Part shown: positions 1 through 6,479 of the stretch, one piece after another
How positions within the stretch are numbered: position 1 is the stretch's first letter
Layout: each line of letters begins with the position of its first letter
NCBI GenBank assembly: GCA_030616265.1
Contig: JAUWXS010000019.1
Span: forward strand, 1-9,077
Source: Dehalococcoidia bacterium
GTDB lineage: Bacteria > Chloroflexota > Dehalococcoidia > Dehalococcoidales > BS750m-G39
DNA: 9,077 bases
Direction: 5' to 3'
The notes under the pieces: model-generated
Seen by the model: only the letters and a program-made list of their open reading frames with translations
Told to the model about the DNA's origin: nothing
Databases searched by the model: none
Program-made: the position numbers and the translations under genes

Positions 1-563
1 GTGGCGCAGCGCGGGCACCAGTTGATAATCCGCTCCCCGCGGTAGATTAAACCCTTCTCGTAAAGGCGGACGAAAGCCGTGCGCACCGCCCGGCTCGGTC
101 CCTCATCCAGCGTGTAACGCTCCCGGCTCCAGTCGCAGGAAGCCCCCAGCCTCTGGTGCTGCTCGGTGATAGTCTGGCGTCGGCTCTCCGCCCATTGCTT
201 TATTCTCTGCTGAGTCTTCTCCCTGCCCAGCTTGTGGCGGTCAACCCCTTCCTTAGCCAGCATCTGCTCCACCACCACCTGGGTGGCGATACCGGCATGG
301 TCAACGCCGGGCAGCCAGAGCGTGGGCTCGCCCTTCATGCGGTGCCAGCGAATCATTATATCCTCTAAAGTAGCCGTCAGGGCGTGCCCGATGTGAAGCT
401 CGCCGGTGACGTTGGGCGGGGGCATAATGATGACGAAGGGCTTCTTCTCGGGGTCTATCTTGGGCGTAAAATAGCCCTTCTCCAGCCAGAACTTGTACCA
501 CTTCTGCTCTACTTTGGCCGGCTCATAGGCTTTGGGCATGTCAGATTTTGGTGTTTCTGGCAT
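1..563 (-). CDS. valS: valyl-tRNA synthetase, N-terminal part (cut by window edge)
   Basis: Class Ia aminoacyl-tRNA synthetase that charges tRNA(Val) with valine in the cytoplasm. The 187 visible residues include the signature PPPNVTGELHIGHAL at about residues 48-62, where HIGH (57-60) is the ATP-binding motif. Next come LPGVDHAGIATQ (84-95) and NWCPRC (181-186), which begins the editing-domain junction typical of ValRS. The family is usually about 880 residues, so only about a fifth is present; the KMSKS motif and anticodon domain lie off the left end. The ATG at 561-563 is preferred because AAAGG sits 6 bases upstream; a second Met at residue 9 is possible but less well supported. It is the last visible gene of the minus-strand unit, 91 bases after coaBC, and a hairpin repeat lies in its leader. 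Family assignment is secure. Confidence 0.96.
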   Translation of the reverse strand, partial: MPETPKSDMPKAYEPAKVEQKWYKFWLEKGYFTPKIDPEKKPFVIIMPPPNVTGELHIGHALTATLEDIMIRWHRMKGEPTLWLPGVDHAGIATQVVVEQMLAKEGVDRHKLGREKTQQRIKQWAESRRQTITEQHQRLGASCDWSRERYTLDEGPSRAVRTAFVRLYEKGLIYRGERIINWCPRCA

Positions 564-580
564 GATTACCTTTCAGGGTT

Positions 581-616
581 TCTAAGAGAGGGGGCAAAGC
601 CCCCTCAAACTCCCCC
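581..616 (-). repeat. palindromic intergenic element, copy 1
   Basis: A perfect 8-bp stem (588-595 with 599-606, GAGGGGGC / GCCCCCTC) closes a 3-base loop and is followed on the plus strand by AAACTCCCC. The same layout, with a different stem sequence, occurs at 1861-1894. The element lies between coaBC and valS, about 20-50 bases upstream of the valS start codon. No U-run follows the hairpin in the direction of transcription, so it is not a classic intrinsic terminator. It could instead be a dispersed repeat or a leader structure. Confidence 0.7.
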
Positions 617-654
617 TCCTTTATGGGGTGAGAATAGATTGCCATATAACCCTT

Positions 655-1848
655 TTACTTCTTCTTCCCCATCATCCCCACCACCCCGTCCAGTATCCGG
701 TCGGCAACCTCTCGTTTGCTCATCAGGGGCAGTTTTTCCACTTTGCCCTGTTTATTTATCAGGGTTACCTGGTTGGTGTCAACGCCGAAGCCGCTGTCGG
801 CGGCGGTAATATCGTTGGCAACTATCATGTCCAGCTTTTTCTTTTCCAGCTTCTTCTTGGCGTTGGCAACTATGTCGTTGCTCTCGGCGGCAAAACCGAC
901 CCGGATAAAGCTGCCCTTGACCTCAGCCAGAATATCGGGCGTCCTCACCAGCTCCAGCTTCAGGCTGGGCGTCTCTTTCTTAATCTTGGCCTTAGCCACA
1001 GTCCTGGGCTGGTAGTCGGTCACCGCCGCCGCCATAATCAGGGCGTCGGCTTTAGCCACCGCCTTAGCCACCGCCTTTTGCATTTCCAGGGTTGTCTTTA
1101 CCGGGATAACCTCCACCCCTGCTGGCTGGGGTAGGGAAACAGGCGCAGTAATCAGCTTAACCTCAGCCCCTCTATCCCTGGCGGCTTCGGCCACGGCGTA
1201 GCCCATCTTGCCCGATGAAGGGTTGCTGATATGGCGCACCGGGTCGATGGGTTCCTGGGTGCCCCCCGCTGTAACCACCAGCTTCTTACCGGCCAGGTCG
1301 CCGCTCCGACCCAGCACCTGCTTGATGGTACCGATGATTTTATCCGTATCAGCCAGCCGCCCCAGCCCCACCCTGCCCGAAGCCAGGCGGCCATAGGCAG
1401 GGTCGACGATGATAAAACCACGGGCTTTAAGCTTGGCCAGGTTCTCTTGAGTAATGGAGTTTTCATACATGTTAACGTGCATGGCCGGCGCCAGGATAAT
1501 CGGGGCTCTGGTCGCCAGCACGATTAAGGCAGGCATTTCATCGGCGATGCCGGCGGCTAGCTTGGCAATCAGGGAAGCGGTAGCCGGGGCGATAACCACC
1601 AGGTCAGCCGCTTCAGCCAGGACGACATGCTCAAGGGTGCGCTGGGAGTCGAGGTCAAACATGTCGGTGACCACCGCCCGCCCGGTAATGCTGCCCAGGG
1701 TAAGCGGGGCGATAAACCAGGTGGCGGCTTCGGTCATAACCACCTCAACCTTAGCCCCTTCTTTAGTTAAGCGGCTGGCGATGTCGGCCGCCTTGTAGGC
1801 GGCGATGCTCCCGGTTATGCCCAATACTATAGTCTTGTCGGTTAGCAT
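655..1848 (-). CDS. coaBC: bifunctional phosphopantothenoylcysteine decarboxylase / phosphopantothenate-cysteine ligase
   Basis: Carries out two successive steps of CoA synthesis: ligation of cysteine to 4'-phosphopantothenate (CoaB) and FMN-dependent decarboxylation to 4'-phosphopantetheine (CoaC). At 397 residues it has normal family length. The N-terminal flavoprotein half (about 1-180) shows GITGSIAAYKA (10-20), the conserved catalytic His74 in LEHVVLAEAADL, and PAMHVNMYEN (121-130). The C-terminal half begins near 187 with VVTAGGTQEPIDPVR (191-205) and the NPSSGKMG ligase motif with Asn209. It continues with AAAVTDYQP (273-281), the lysine-rich KIKK (288-291) and VANDI (343-347). One departure from the E. 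coli enzyme: the lid reads LASGRVGLGR, with Ser157 where E. coli has the active-site Cys158. The ATG at 1848 follows AGGAT by about 9 bases. The gene lies directly downstream of coaX, so consecutive pathway steps are encoded together. Confidence 0.96.
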   Translation of the reverse strand: MLTDKTIVLGITGSIAAYKAADIASRLTKEGAKVEVVMTEAATWFIAPLTLGSITGRAVVTDMFDLDSQRTLEHVVLAEAADLVVIAPATASLIAKLAAGIADEMPALIVLATRAPIILAPAMHVNMYENSITQENLAKLKARGFIIVDPAYGRLASGRVGLGRLADTDKIIGTIKQVLGRSGDLAGKKLVVTAGGTQEPIDPVRHISNPSSGKMGYAVAEAARDRGAEVKLITAPVSLPQPAGVEVIPVKTTLEMQKAVAKAVAKADALIMAAAVTDYQPRTVAKAKIKKETPSLKLELVRTPDILAEVKGSFIRVGFAAESNDIVANAKKKLEKKKLDMIVANDITAADSGFGVDTNQVTLINKQGKVEKLPLMSKREVADRILDGVVGMMGKKK

Positions 1849-1860
1849 AATTTTTTATCC

Positions 1861-1894
1861 TATAAGAGGGGTTTTTACCCCTCTTAAACTCCCC
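1861..1894 (-). repeat. palindromic intergenic element, copy 2
   Basis: A perfect stem of 9 bp (1863-1871 with 1878-1886), extendable to 10 bp around a TTTT loop, is followed by AAACTCCCC on the plus strand. It matches the layout of the element at 581-616: TAAGAG, G-run, loop, C-run, CTC, AAACTCCCC. It fills most of the 52-base gap between coaX and coaBC and ends just upstream of the coaBC ribosome-binding site. On the transcribed strand it is followed by an A-rich stretch, not U, so intrinsic termination is unlikely. Confidence 0.7.
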
Positions 1895-1900
1895 ATTTAT

Positions 1901-2668
1901 TCAGGCTTTATTAATCTGGTAGATGAGTCTCAGTCCAATCAGGGTCAGGTCGGGATTGACCACATCAATGGCATTGGTTACCTTGGCGATGAGCTCGGCG
2001 TAGCCTCCGGTAGCCACCACCTTGGGCTTTTTCCCCAGCTCCTTCTGGATACGGGTCAGCATCCCCTCGACCAGCGAGGCGTAGCCGTAGATAATCCCCG
2101 ACTGTATGGCCGTCACCGTGTTGCTGCCGATCACATGCTCGGGGTGGGTCAGTTCCACACGGGGCAGCTGCGCCGTTCGGGTAAACAGCGCCTCAGCCGC
2201 GGTGGCGATGCCAGTGGCAATAATACCGCCGACGTAGTCTCCCTCTTTGGAGACAATGCTAAAGGTGGTGGCGGTACCCAGGTCGATGATGATTACGGGT
2301 CCGCCATAGAGATGGTGAGCGGCGGCGGCATCGGCGATGCGGTCGGCACCCACCTCACGGGGATTATCCATGCGGATGCTCACCCCCGTCTTGACCCCCG
2401 CCCCCACCACCAGCGGCGAGATGTGAAAATAGCGCTCGAAAAGCTCCTCGAAGGTGGATATCAATGGCGGGACAACACTACACAAGGCAACCGCCTTAAT
2501 ATCGGCTGTTTTCAGGCCCTGCTGGTGCAGCAGGTTAAAGAGTAGAGCAGCGTACTCATCGGCCATGCGATGGACGCCAGTAGCCATATGCCAGGTAGCC
2601 CGAAGCCTCTCCCCGTCAAAGACGCCGAGTTTAGTGCTGGTATTGCCGATATCAACCGCTAACAGCAT
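1901..2668 (-). CDS. coaX: type III pantothenate kinase
   Basis: Phosphorylates pantothenate with ATP, the first committed step of CoA synthesis, in the cytoplasm. The 255-residue length is normal for the family. It belongs to the ASKHA fold: the N-terminal phosphate motif is AVDIGNTSTKLGVFDG (4-19, Asp6). The pantothenate-site motif GADR is at 107-110, where Asp109 is the usual catalytic base. The second nucleotide motif IDLGTATTF is at 128-136, followed by YVGGII (145-150), GSNTVTAIQSGIIYG (181-195) and the adenosine-side ATGGYAELI (219-227). The ATG at 2668 lies three bases after the nnrDE stop, so translation is probably coupled; a GAGG further upstream is a poor Shine-Dalgarno site. CoaX enzymes generally resist feedback by CoA and need a monovalent cation. 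CoaBC, which uses its product, follows 52 bases downstream. Confidence 0.96.
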   Translation of the reverse strand: MLLAVDIGNTSTKLGVFDGERLRATWHMATGVHRMADEYAALLFNLLHQQGLKTADIKAVALCSVVPPLISTFEELFERYFHISPLVVGAGVKTGVSIRMDNPREVGADRIADAAAAHHLYGGPVIIIDLGTATTFSIVSKEGDYVGGIIATGIATAAEALFTRTAQLPRVELTHPEHVIGSNTVTAIQSGIIYGYASLVEGMLTRIQKELGKKPKVVATGGYAELIAKVTNAIDVVNPDLTLIGLRLIYQINKA

Positions 2669-2671
2669 GAC

Positions 2672-4267
2672 TTACTCAGCCTCTTCGGTACGTCGGCTTG
2701 CCTTTAACTGCTTAATAACCTGAGGCAGCTCCGGCAGAAGGTCGGAAGCAACCATGCCGGCATCGCCCAGCCTGGCTTTAACCACCTCACCGGCCATACC
2801 GTGGATATAAACGCCAGAGGCGGCGGCATCAAAAAGGTTCAGGCCCTGCGCCAGCAGCCCGGCGATAACCCCGCTTAAGACATCCCCGGTGCCGGCTGAT
2901 GCCAGCCCGGCATTAGCGACATGGCTAATCTGGGACCTGCCGTCGGGGGCGGCAATAACGGTATGAGCCCCTTTAAGGACGATGGTCTTGTGCCATTCCG
3001 CAGCCATCTTTCTAGCCAGCCCCAGCCGGTCCAGCTGCACCTCATCCACCGTCATCCCCGTCAGCCTGGCCATCTCCCCCGGGTGGGGGGTAAGGATGGC
3101 ATCCTCGGGCAGCAGAGTCCACCAGTTCGGCGTAGTCGCCAGGGCGTTGAGGGCATCGGCATCGAGGACTAACGCAGGCAACTTGGGCTTGGCGGCCTTA
3201 GCCTTAGGATGGGAGAGAAGGATGTTCCTGATGAGCTTGACCACCGATTCATGTTGGCCCATGCCGCAGCCCATAAGCAGAACATTATACTGGTCGAACT
3301 GGCGGAAGAGTACCTTGATTGCCTCCGGGGCAATGAGCCCGGGGCGGGATTCAGGCAGGGGCAGATAGGTTACCTCGGTTAGTTTTACGGCTAAAATAGA
3401 CTGGAGTCGTCCGGTTACCGCCAGCGTTACCAGACCAGCGCCGACTCGCATAGCGCCGCTGCAGGCCAAATAAGGGGCGCCGATGTAAGGGACGGAGCCA
3501 GCCAGCACCAGAACCTTACCGAAACTGCCCTTATTAGCCTGGGGCGAACGCTCGGGAAGGACCGATTTAGCCCACTCGTCGGCCAGATACTCCGGGGTGG
3601 CTTTCTCTTCCACATACCCGGGCATGCCGATATCAACCACACTTATTTCACCCACCCTCTCGGCTCCGGGGAATTTGAACAAGCCCGGCTTGGGAAAAGC
3701 CAGCGTTATGGTGTTATCAACATAGAGACAGCCGGGGTCGACCTCCCCGCTATCGGCATTGAGCCCCGAGGGTATATCCAGGGCAATGATTTTTATATCG
3801 GGGCGCTTAATCTTGGCCCGCCTCACCCTGTCCAGCATCATCAGCAACAGCCCCGAAAAAGGTCGGGCGGTGCCGGTGCCGAAGAGGGCGTCGATAACGC
3901 TATCGACTGAACGCAGAAGGCTGGTCAGGTTATCCAGGCTTTCATCCTTGGCCGCCTCGATACGTTTGATGCGGCGCTCCCGTATCGGCTTGAGCATGGG
4001 GTCTCGGGCTGGCCTCTGGCCAAAGAAATAGAGGAAGACCTTGGCTCCGGCGTCATGAAGGTATCGGGCGGCGACCAACCCATCCCCACCGTTGTTACCG
4101 GGTCCGATGAGAAATAGAATCTGCTGCTGGCGGATATCTTCCAGGATTCGCCCCGCCTCTTCGGCTACGGCCTGGCCGGCGTTCTCCATGAGCATCTCTG
4201 TGGTTATGCCAGACTTGGCGCAACTCTCCTCCAGCTGGCGCATCTGGGCAGTAGTTAGAACTTTCAC
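2672..4267 (-). CDS. nnrDE: bifunctional NAD(P)H-hydrate epimerase / ADP-dependent NAD(P)H-hydrate dehydratase
   Basis: Metabolite-repair enzyme: the epimerase interconverts R and S forms of hydrated NAD(P)H, and the dehydratase restores NAD(P)H using ADP. The 531 residues match the fused YjeF type. The N-terminal epimerase domain (about 1-215) has MLMENAG (25-31), GPGNNGGDG (55-63), DALFGTG (126-132), DIPSG (164-168) and VDIGMP (211-216). The C-terminal ribokinase-like domain (about 230-520) has NKGSFGKVLVLAGS (245-258), GAMRVGAGLVT (271-281), LDADALNAL (368-376), TPHPGE (393-398), LKGAHT (431-436) and the GTGD motif (459-462) with catalytic Asp462. The start codon is GTG at 4267, chosen because a strong GGAGGT lies 8 bases before it; the next Met (residue 9) would cut into the domain. 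It follows the hydratase gene by 21 bases and precedes coaX by three bases. Confidence 0.95.
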   Translation of the reverse strand: MKVLTTAQMRQLEESCAKSGITTEMLMENAGQAVAEEAGRILEDIRQQQILFLIGPGNNGGDGLVAARYLHDAGAKVFLYFFGQRPARDPMLKPIRERRIKRIEAAKDESLDNLTSLLRSVDSVIDALFGTGTARPFSGLLLMMLDRVRRAKIKRPDIKIIALDIPSGLNADSGEVDPGCLYVDNTITLAFPKPGLFKFPGAERVGEISVVDIGMPGYVEEKATPEYLADEWAKSVLPERSPQANKGSFGKVLVLAGSVPYIGAPYLACSGAMRVGAGLVTLAVTGRLQSILAVKLTEVTYLPLPESRPGLIAPEAIKVLFRQFDQYNVLLMGCGMGQHESVVKLIRNILLSHPKAKAAKPKLPALVLDADALNALATTPNWWTLLPEDAILTPHPGEMARLTGMTVDEVQLDRLGLARKMAAEWHKTIVLKGAHTVIAAPDGRSQISHVANAGLASAGTGDVLSGVIAGLLAQGLNLFDAAASGVYIHGMAGEVVKARLGDAGMVASDLLPELPQVIKQLKASRRTEEAE

Positions 4268-4288
4268 TTCCGTCTACCTCCGTAAAGA

Positions 4289-5053
4289 CTATCTAATCCA
4301 GATCGGTTTTCTCTTCTCCAGGAAGGCGGTCAGCCCCTCAATGCTGTTCTCCCCAGCCATGACCATGGTGGCGTCAACGCCGGTCGCCTCCAGGGCCTGA
4401 TAGAAATTCAGGTCAAAATTACGATAGAGAGCCCGCCGGGCCTGGGTCAGAGCCAGCCCGCTGTTAGCCGTAAAGCGCTTGATAAACTCGTCGCTTGCCT
4501 TCTCGAATTCCTGGGCAGGAACAACCTTGGTTACCAGCCCAATCCTCTCCGCCTCTTTAGCGCTGATACTATCGCCGGAGAGGATAAGCTCAAATGCCTT
4601 CTGTCGGCCCAGGAGCCTGGGGAATAAGACCGAGGCCGGGGGAGGATATACCCCCAGCTTAATCTCGGGCTGGCCCAGCTGCGCCTTCTCCGAGGCAACC
4701 GCCATATCGCAGCCAGCCACTATCTCACAGCCCCCGCCCAGCGCCACCCCGTTGACTAAGGCAATAGTGGGCTTATCTACCTCGACTAATGATATGAATA
4801 ATTTATGGAATACCTCAACCATCTTGGGCAGCTTATCGCCCAGATGGTCGCCGACAGCCACCCCCGCCGAGAAGGCTTTGTCGCCAGCGCCGGTAATGGC
4901 CACCACCTTGACCTCGTCATCGGTCTTAAGCTCAGCCAGGGCCTGGTTCATCTCCTCCAGGGTGTCGATATCCAGGATATTTAAAGGCGGCCGGTTAATT
5001 ATAATCTTGGCCACACCTTCCTTCTTCTTCAGCAGTATGTTCTTAAAAGCCAT
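4289..5053 (-). CDS. enoyl-CoA hydratase/isomerase (crotonase) family protein
   Basis: Crotonase-fold enzyme of 254 residues acting on a CoA thioester, most likely adding water across a 2-enoyl-CoA double bond. Visible are NRPPLNILD (20-28), the first oxyanion-hole segment KAFSAGVAV (59-67), NGVALGGGCEIVAGCD (101-116) with Glu110, and GQPEIKLGVYPPPAS (127-141) with Glu130. Glu110 and Glu130 are the two acids used by true hydratases, so hydratase activity is plausible. The PPPAS stretch recalls the region seen in cyclohexa-1,5-dienecarbonyl-CoA hydratases, but the substrate cannot be fixed from sequence. The frame stays open to an ATG at 5110, but that extension overlaps a promoter (5082-5110) and adds nothing family-like. 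The ATG at 5053 follows GGGGGGGAA and places MAFKNILLKK at the normal family start. First gene of the unit running to valS. Confidence 0.9.
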   Translation of the reverse strand: MAFKNILLKKKEGVAKIIINRPPLNILDIDTLEEMNQALAELKTDDEVKVVAITGAGDKAFSAGVAVGDHLGDKLPKMVEVFHKLFISLVEVDKPTIALVNGVALGGGCEIVAGCDMAVASEKAQLGQPEIKLGVYPPPASVLFPRLLGRQKAFELILSGDSISAKEAERIGLVTKVVPAQEFEKASDEFIKRFTANSGLALTQARRALYRNFDLNFYQALEATGVDATMVMAGENSIEGLTAFLEKRKPIWIR

Positions 5054-5081
5054 CGTTTCCCCCCCAGTACTGTCAACCTGA

Positions 5082-5110
5082 AGTGTAGCAATATACTGGA
5101 CTGCGGTCAA
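5082..5110 (-). promoter_or_regulatory. sigma70-type promoter for the hydratase-nnrDE-coaX-coaBC-valS unit
   Basis: On the minus strand TTGACC (5105-5110) and TACACT (5082-5087) are separated by exactly 17 bases, a near-consensus -35/-10 pair. Transcription would start near 5075, giving a leader of about 22 bases before the ATG at 5053 that contains its G-rich ribosome-binding site. This explains why the longer reading frame from 5110 is probably not used. An inverted repeat, CCAGTA at 5064-5069 and TACTGG at 5094-5099, brackets the -10 and the start point and could be an operator. The call rests on consensus match and position only. Confidence 0.5.
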
Positions 5111-5178
5111 GAGACTATCATATATGGAGAGTCAAAGAGAAGCTTCTAGGGGATGGGGTTGATAAATAATCTATACGG
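5111..5178. other. rest of the gap between Mut7-C gene and hydratase promoter
   Basis: This AT-richer stretch has no gene. It contains a perfect 10-bp palindrome AGAAGCTTCT at 5138-5147. GGGGTT at 5155-5160 can pair with AACCCC at 5181-5186 (the latter overlapping the Mut7-C stop), but the loop is 20 bases and no U-run follows, so I do not call it a terminator. Confidence 0.4.
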
Positions 5179-5676
5179 TTAACCCCCCACCAACCCCTCC
5201 AGCCTGCGGGTCATCGCCCGCCAGTGTGTCCCCCGCCAGTAGATACGCTGGCAGGCGGGGCACTGCATAAACTGGTCTTGCGTCTTAAAGACATAGGGCG
5301 GCACCAGCTCCTTCACCTCTGCTTTGCCCCTCTCCACCAGCTCCCGGTTGCACTCCAGGCAGAGGCTGAACGGCTTAAAACGGCAGTCAAGCTCCAGAGT
5401 CTCTATTACCTGGTGAATTTGCCGCTCCGGCTGGTCGCTTTTAATAAGCACCGCCCTGAGCCGGCCCCTGGTTATCACCCGCCGTTTCATAATCCGGGTA
5501 TCCCGGGTCAGTATCACCCTGCCCTCGGTTTGGGCAATGGCCACCAGTTCGGAATCATCGCTGCCGTCGAAGAAGCGGGCGTCATAACCCATAAGCCGCA
5601 GCCACCTGACCAGCTTGCCCACATTGCAGTCAACAATGAACTTCGGGGCGTCTACCAAACTCACCCCCTTATGCAC
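5179..5676 (-). CDS. Mut7-C RNase domain protein (PIN-like) with C-terminal zinc ribbon
   Basis: A 165-residue cytoplasmic protein of the Mut7-C family (the C-terminal domain of nematode Mut-7), predicted to be a metal-dependent RNase with a PIN-like fold. Acidic residues fitting the active site are Asp16 in FIVDCNVGKLVRWLRLMGYD, Asp37/Asp41/Glu43 in FDGSDDSEL, and Asp59 in ILTRDTR. The C-terminal part has two CxxC pairs, C106/C109 and C139/C142, 29 residues apart, forming a probable zinc ribbon that ends in the typical YWRGTHWRAM. The start is uncertain. GTG at 5676, two bases after the MBL gene stop, opens the frame; a TTG at residue 7 has the better AGGGGG upstream. Either way the gene appears translationally coupled to the upstream MBL gene. 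RNase activity is inferred from the family and is little tested in bacteria. Confidence 0.88.
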   Translation of the reverse strand: MHKGVSLVDAPKFIVDCNVGKLVRWLRLMGYDARFFDGSDDSELVAIAQTEGRVILTRDTRIMKRRVITRGRLRAVLIKSDQPERQIHQVIETLELDCRFKPFSLCLECNRELVERGKAEVKELVPPYVFKTQDQFMQCPACQRIYWRGTHWRAMTRRLEGLVGG

Positions 5677-5678
5677 TC

Positions 5679-6449
5679 TTACAGGCTAATCTCCATTCCC
5701 TCATGGGCAAGGGTTACGGAAGTGCCCAAATCCTTACTAAGCGCCGCTACCTCGGCGGCAATATCTTTCTCCAGATAGGGGCTCATGTGCACCACCACTA
5801 CCCGGGGCAGATAGCCCCTGACCTCTTTGAATTCGGCAAGCTCCTGCTTTAACAGTGATGGGGTGAGGTGTCCCCCACCCGCCACCCACTCGCTATACTT
5901 ATCCGAGGCCGTAACCTCGGTGATAAGCAGCTGGGGGGAAACATGCCGCCAGCACTCAGCCAGCCCGGGCCCGGTATCTCCGGTATAGAATATCGTCTTA
6001 CCATCTGGAGAGACAATCTGGTAGCCCACGGTAGGCACGCCGTGCTCCACCGGCACCGCCAGCACGCTGTAGCCGGCAATCGTCTCCACCTTGTGGGGTT
6101 CGATTAGGCTGAAACTAATGGTGGGCTTGTCCGCTGGCTTCTGCCTGAAATCGGGGTAAATCTCGTCGTTCAGCAGATGCTTGCCCAGGACATCAAATAC
6201 CGCCGGGATGGAGTAAAGGGTGGTAGCAGCGCCGCCCAGAAAGAGGTTCATGGCCAGCGTGGGGATATCGCGGACATGGTCGTAGTGCTGGTGAGTGAGC
6301 AGGATGGCTTTGATTTTCTGTTGTGCCTCCAAGGAGAGGCTGGAGGTAAGGCTGCCGGCATCTATGGCCAGGACATCATCAATCAGCAGGCTGATGAGCC
6401 TGGCGTTCTGCGTTTCACAGTTGTGCGCCCCCAAAAAACGGATTTTCAT
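5679..6449 (-). CDS. MBL-fold metallo-hydrolase (RNase Z / cyclic-nucleotide phosphodiesterase-like)
   Basis: A 256-residue metallo-beta-lactamase-fold protein without signal peptide, so cytoplasmic. The dinuclear metal site is complete: THQHYDH (52-58; H53, H55, D57, H58), VEHGVPTVGY with H136 (134-143), YTGDT with D158 (155-159), and a distal His in VVVVHMSPY (H221). GHLTP with H194 is also conserved. The order and the VEHxxxTxGY...YTGDT pattern resemble RNase Z and class II cyclic-nucleotide phosphodiesterases more than hydrolytic beta-lactamases. Phosphodiester hydrolysis is therefore the best guess, but no substrate can be named. The ATG at 6449 has GGGGGTG about 10 bases upstream. It lies 30 bases after the queuosine transporter gene and two bases before the Mut7-C gene, so two putative hydrolases are made together. 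Confidence 0.85.
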   Translation of the reverse strand: MKIRFLGAHNCETQNARLISLLIDDVLAIDAGSLTSSLSLEAQQKIKAILLTHQHYDHVRDIPTLAMNLFLGGAATTLYSIPAVFDVLGKHLLNDEIYPDFRQKPADKPTISFSLIEPHKVETIAGYSVLAVPVEHGVPTVGYQIVSPDGKTIFYTGDTGPGLAECWRHVSPQLLITEVTASDKYSEWVAGGGHLTPSLLKQELAEFKEVRGYLPRVVVVHMSPYLEKDIAAEVAALSKDLGTSVTLAHEGMEISL

Positions 6450-6479
6450 CTTAAAGCAACACCCCCGGCTAATAAAAAA

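Noticed and set aside
588..606. Hairpin as an intrinsic terminator between coaBC and valS
   Set aside because: The stem is strong but no U-run follows on either strand, and valS has no clear promoter of its own in the gap.
628..1134. Plus-strand reading frame opposite the coaBC 3' end
   Set aside because: Shadow of coaBC in high-GC sequence, with no domain features.
1805..2545. Long plus-strand reading frame opposite coaX and coaBC
   Set aside because: Antisense shadow of two well-supported genes; its translation has no recognisable motifs.
5054..5110. N-terminal extension of the hydratase to an ATG at 5110 (273 residues)
   Set aside because: The extra 19 residues overlap a near-consensus promoter and are unlike the family N-terminus; the ATG at 5053 fits both the family and the G-rich ribosome-binding site.
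5138..5147. Palindrome AGAAGCTTCT
   Set aside because: A 10-bp palindrome alone in an AT-rich gap can arise by chance, with no second copy or linked signal seen.
5155..5186. GGGGTT/AACCCC pairing as a terminator after the Mut7-C gene
   Set aside because: The loop is about 20 bases and no U-run follows.
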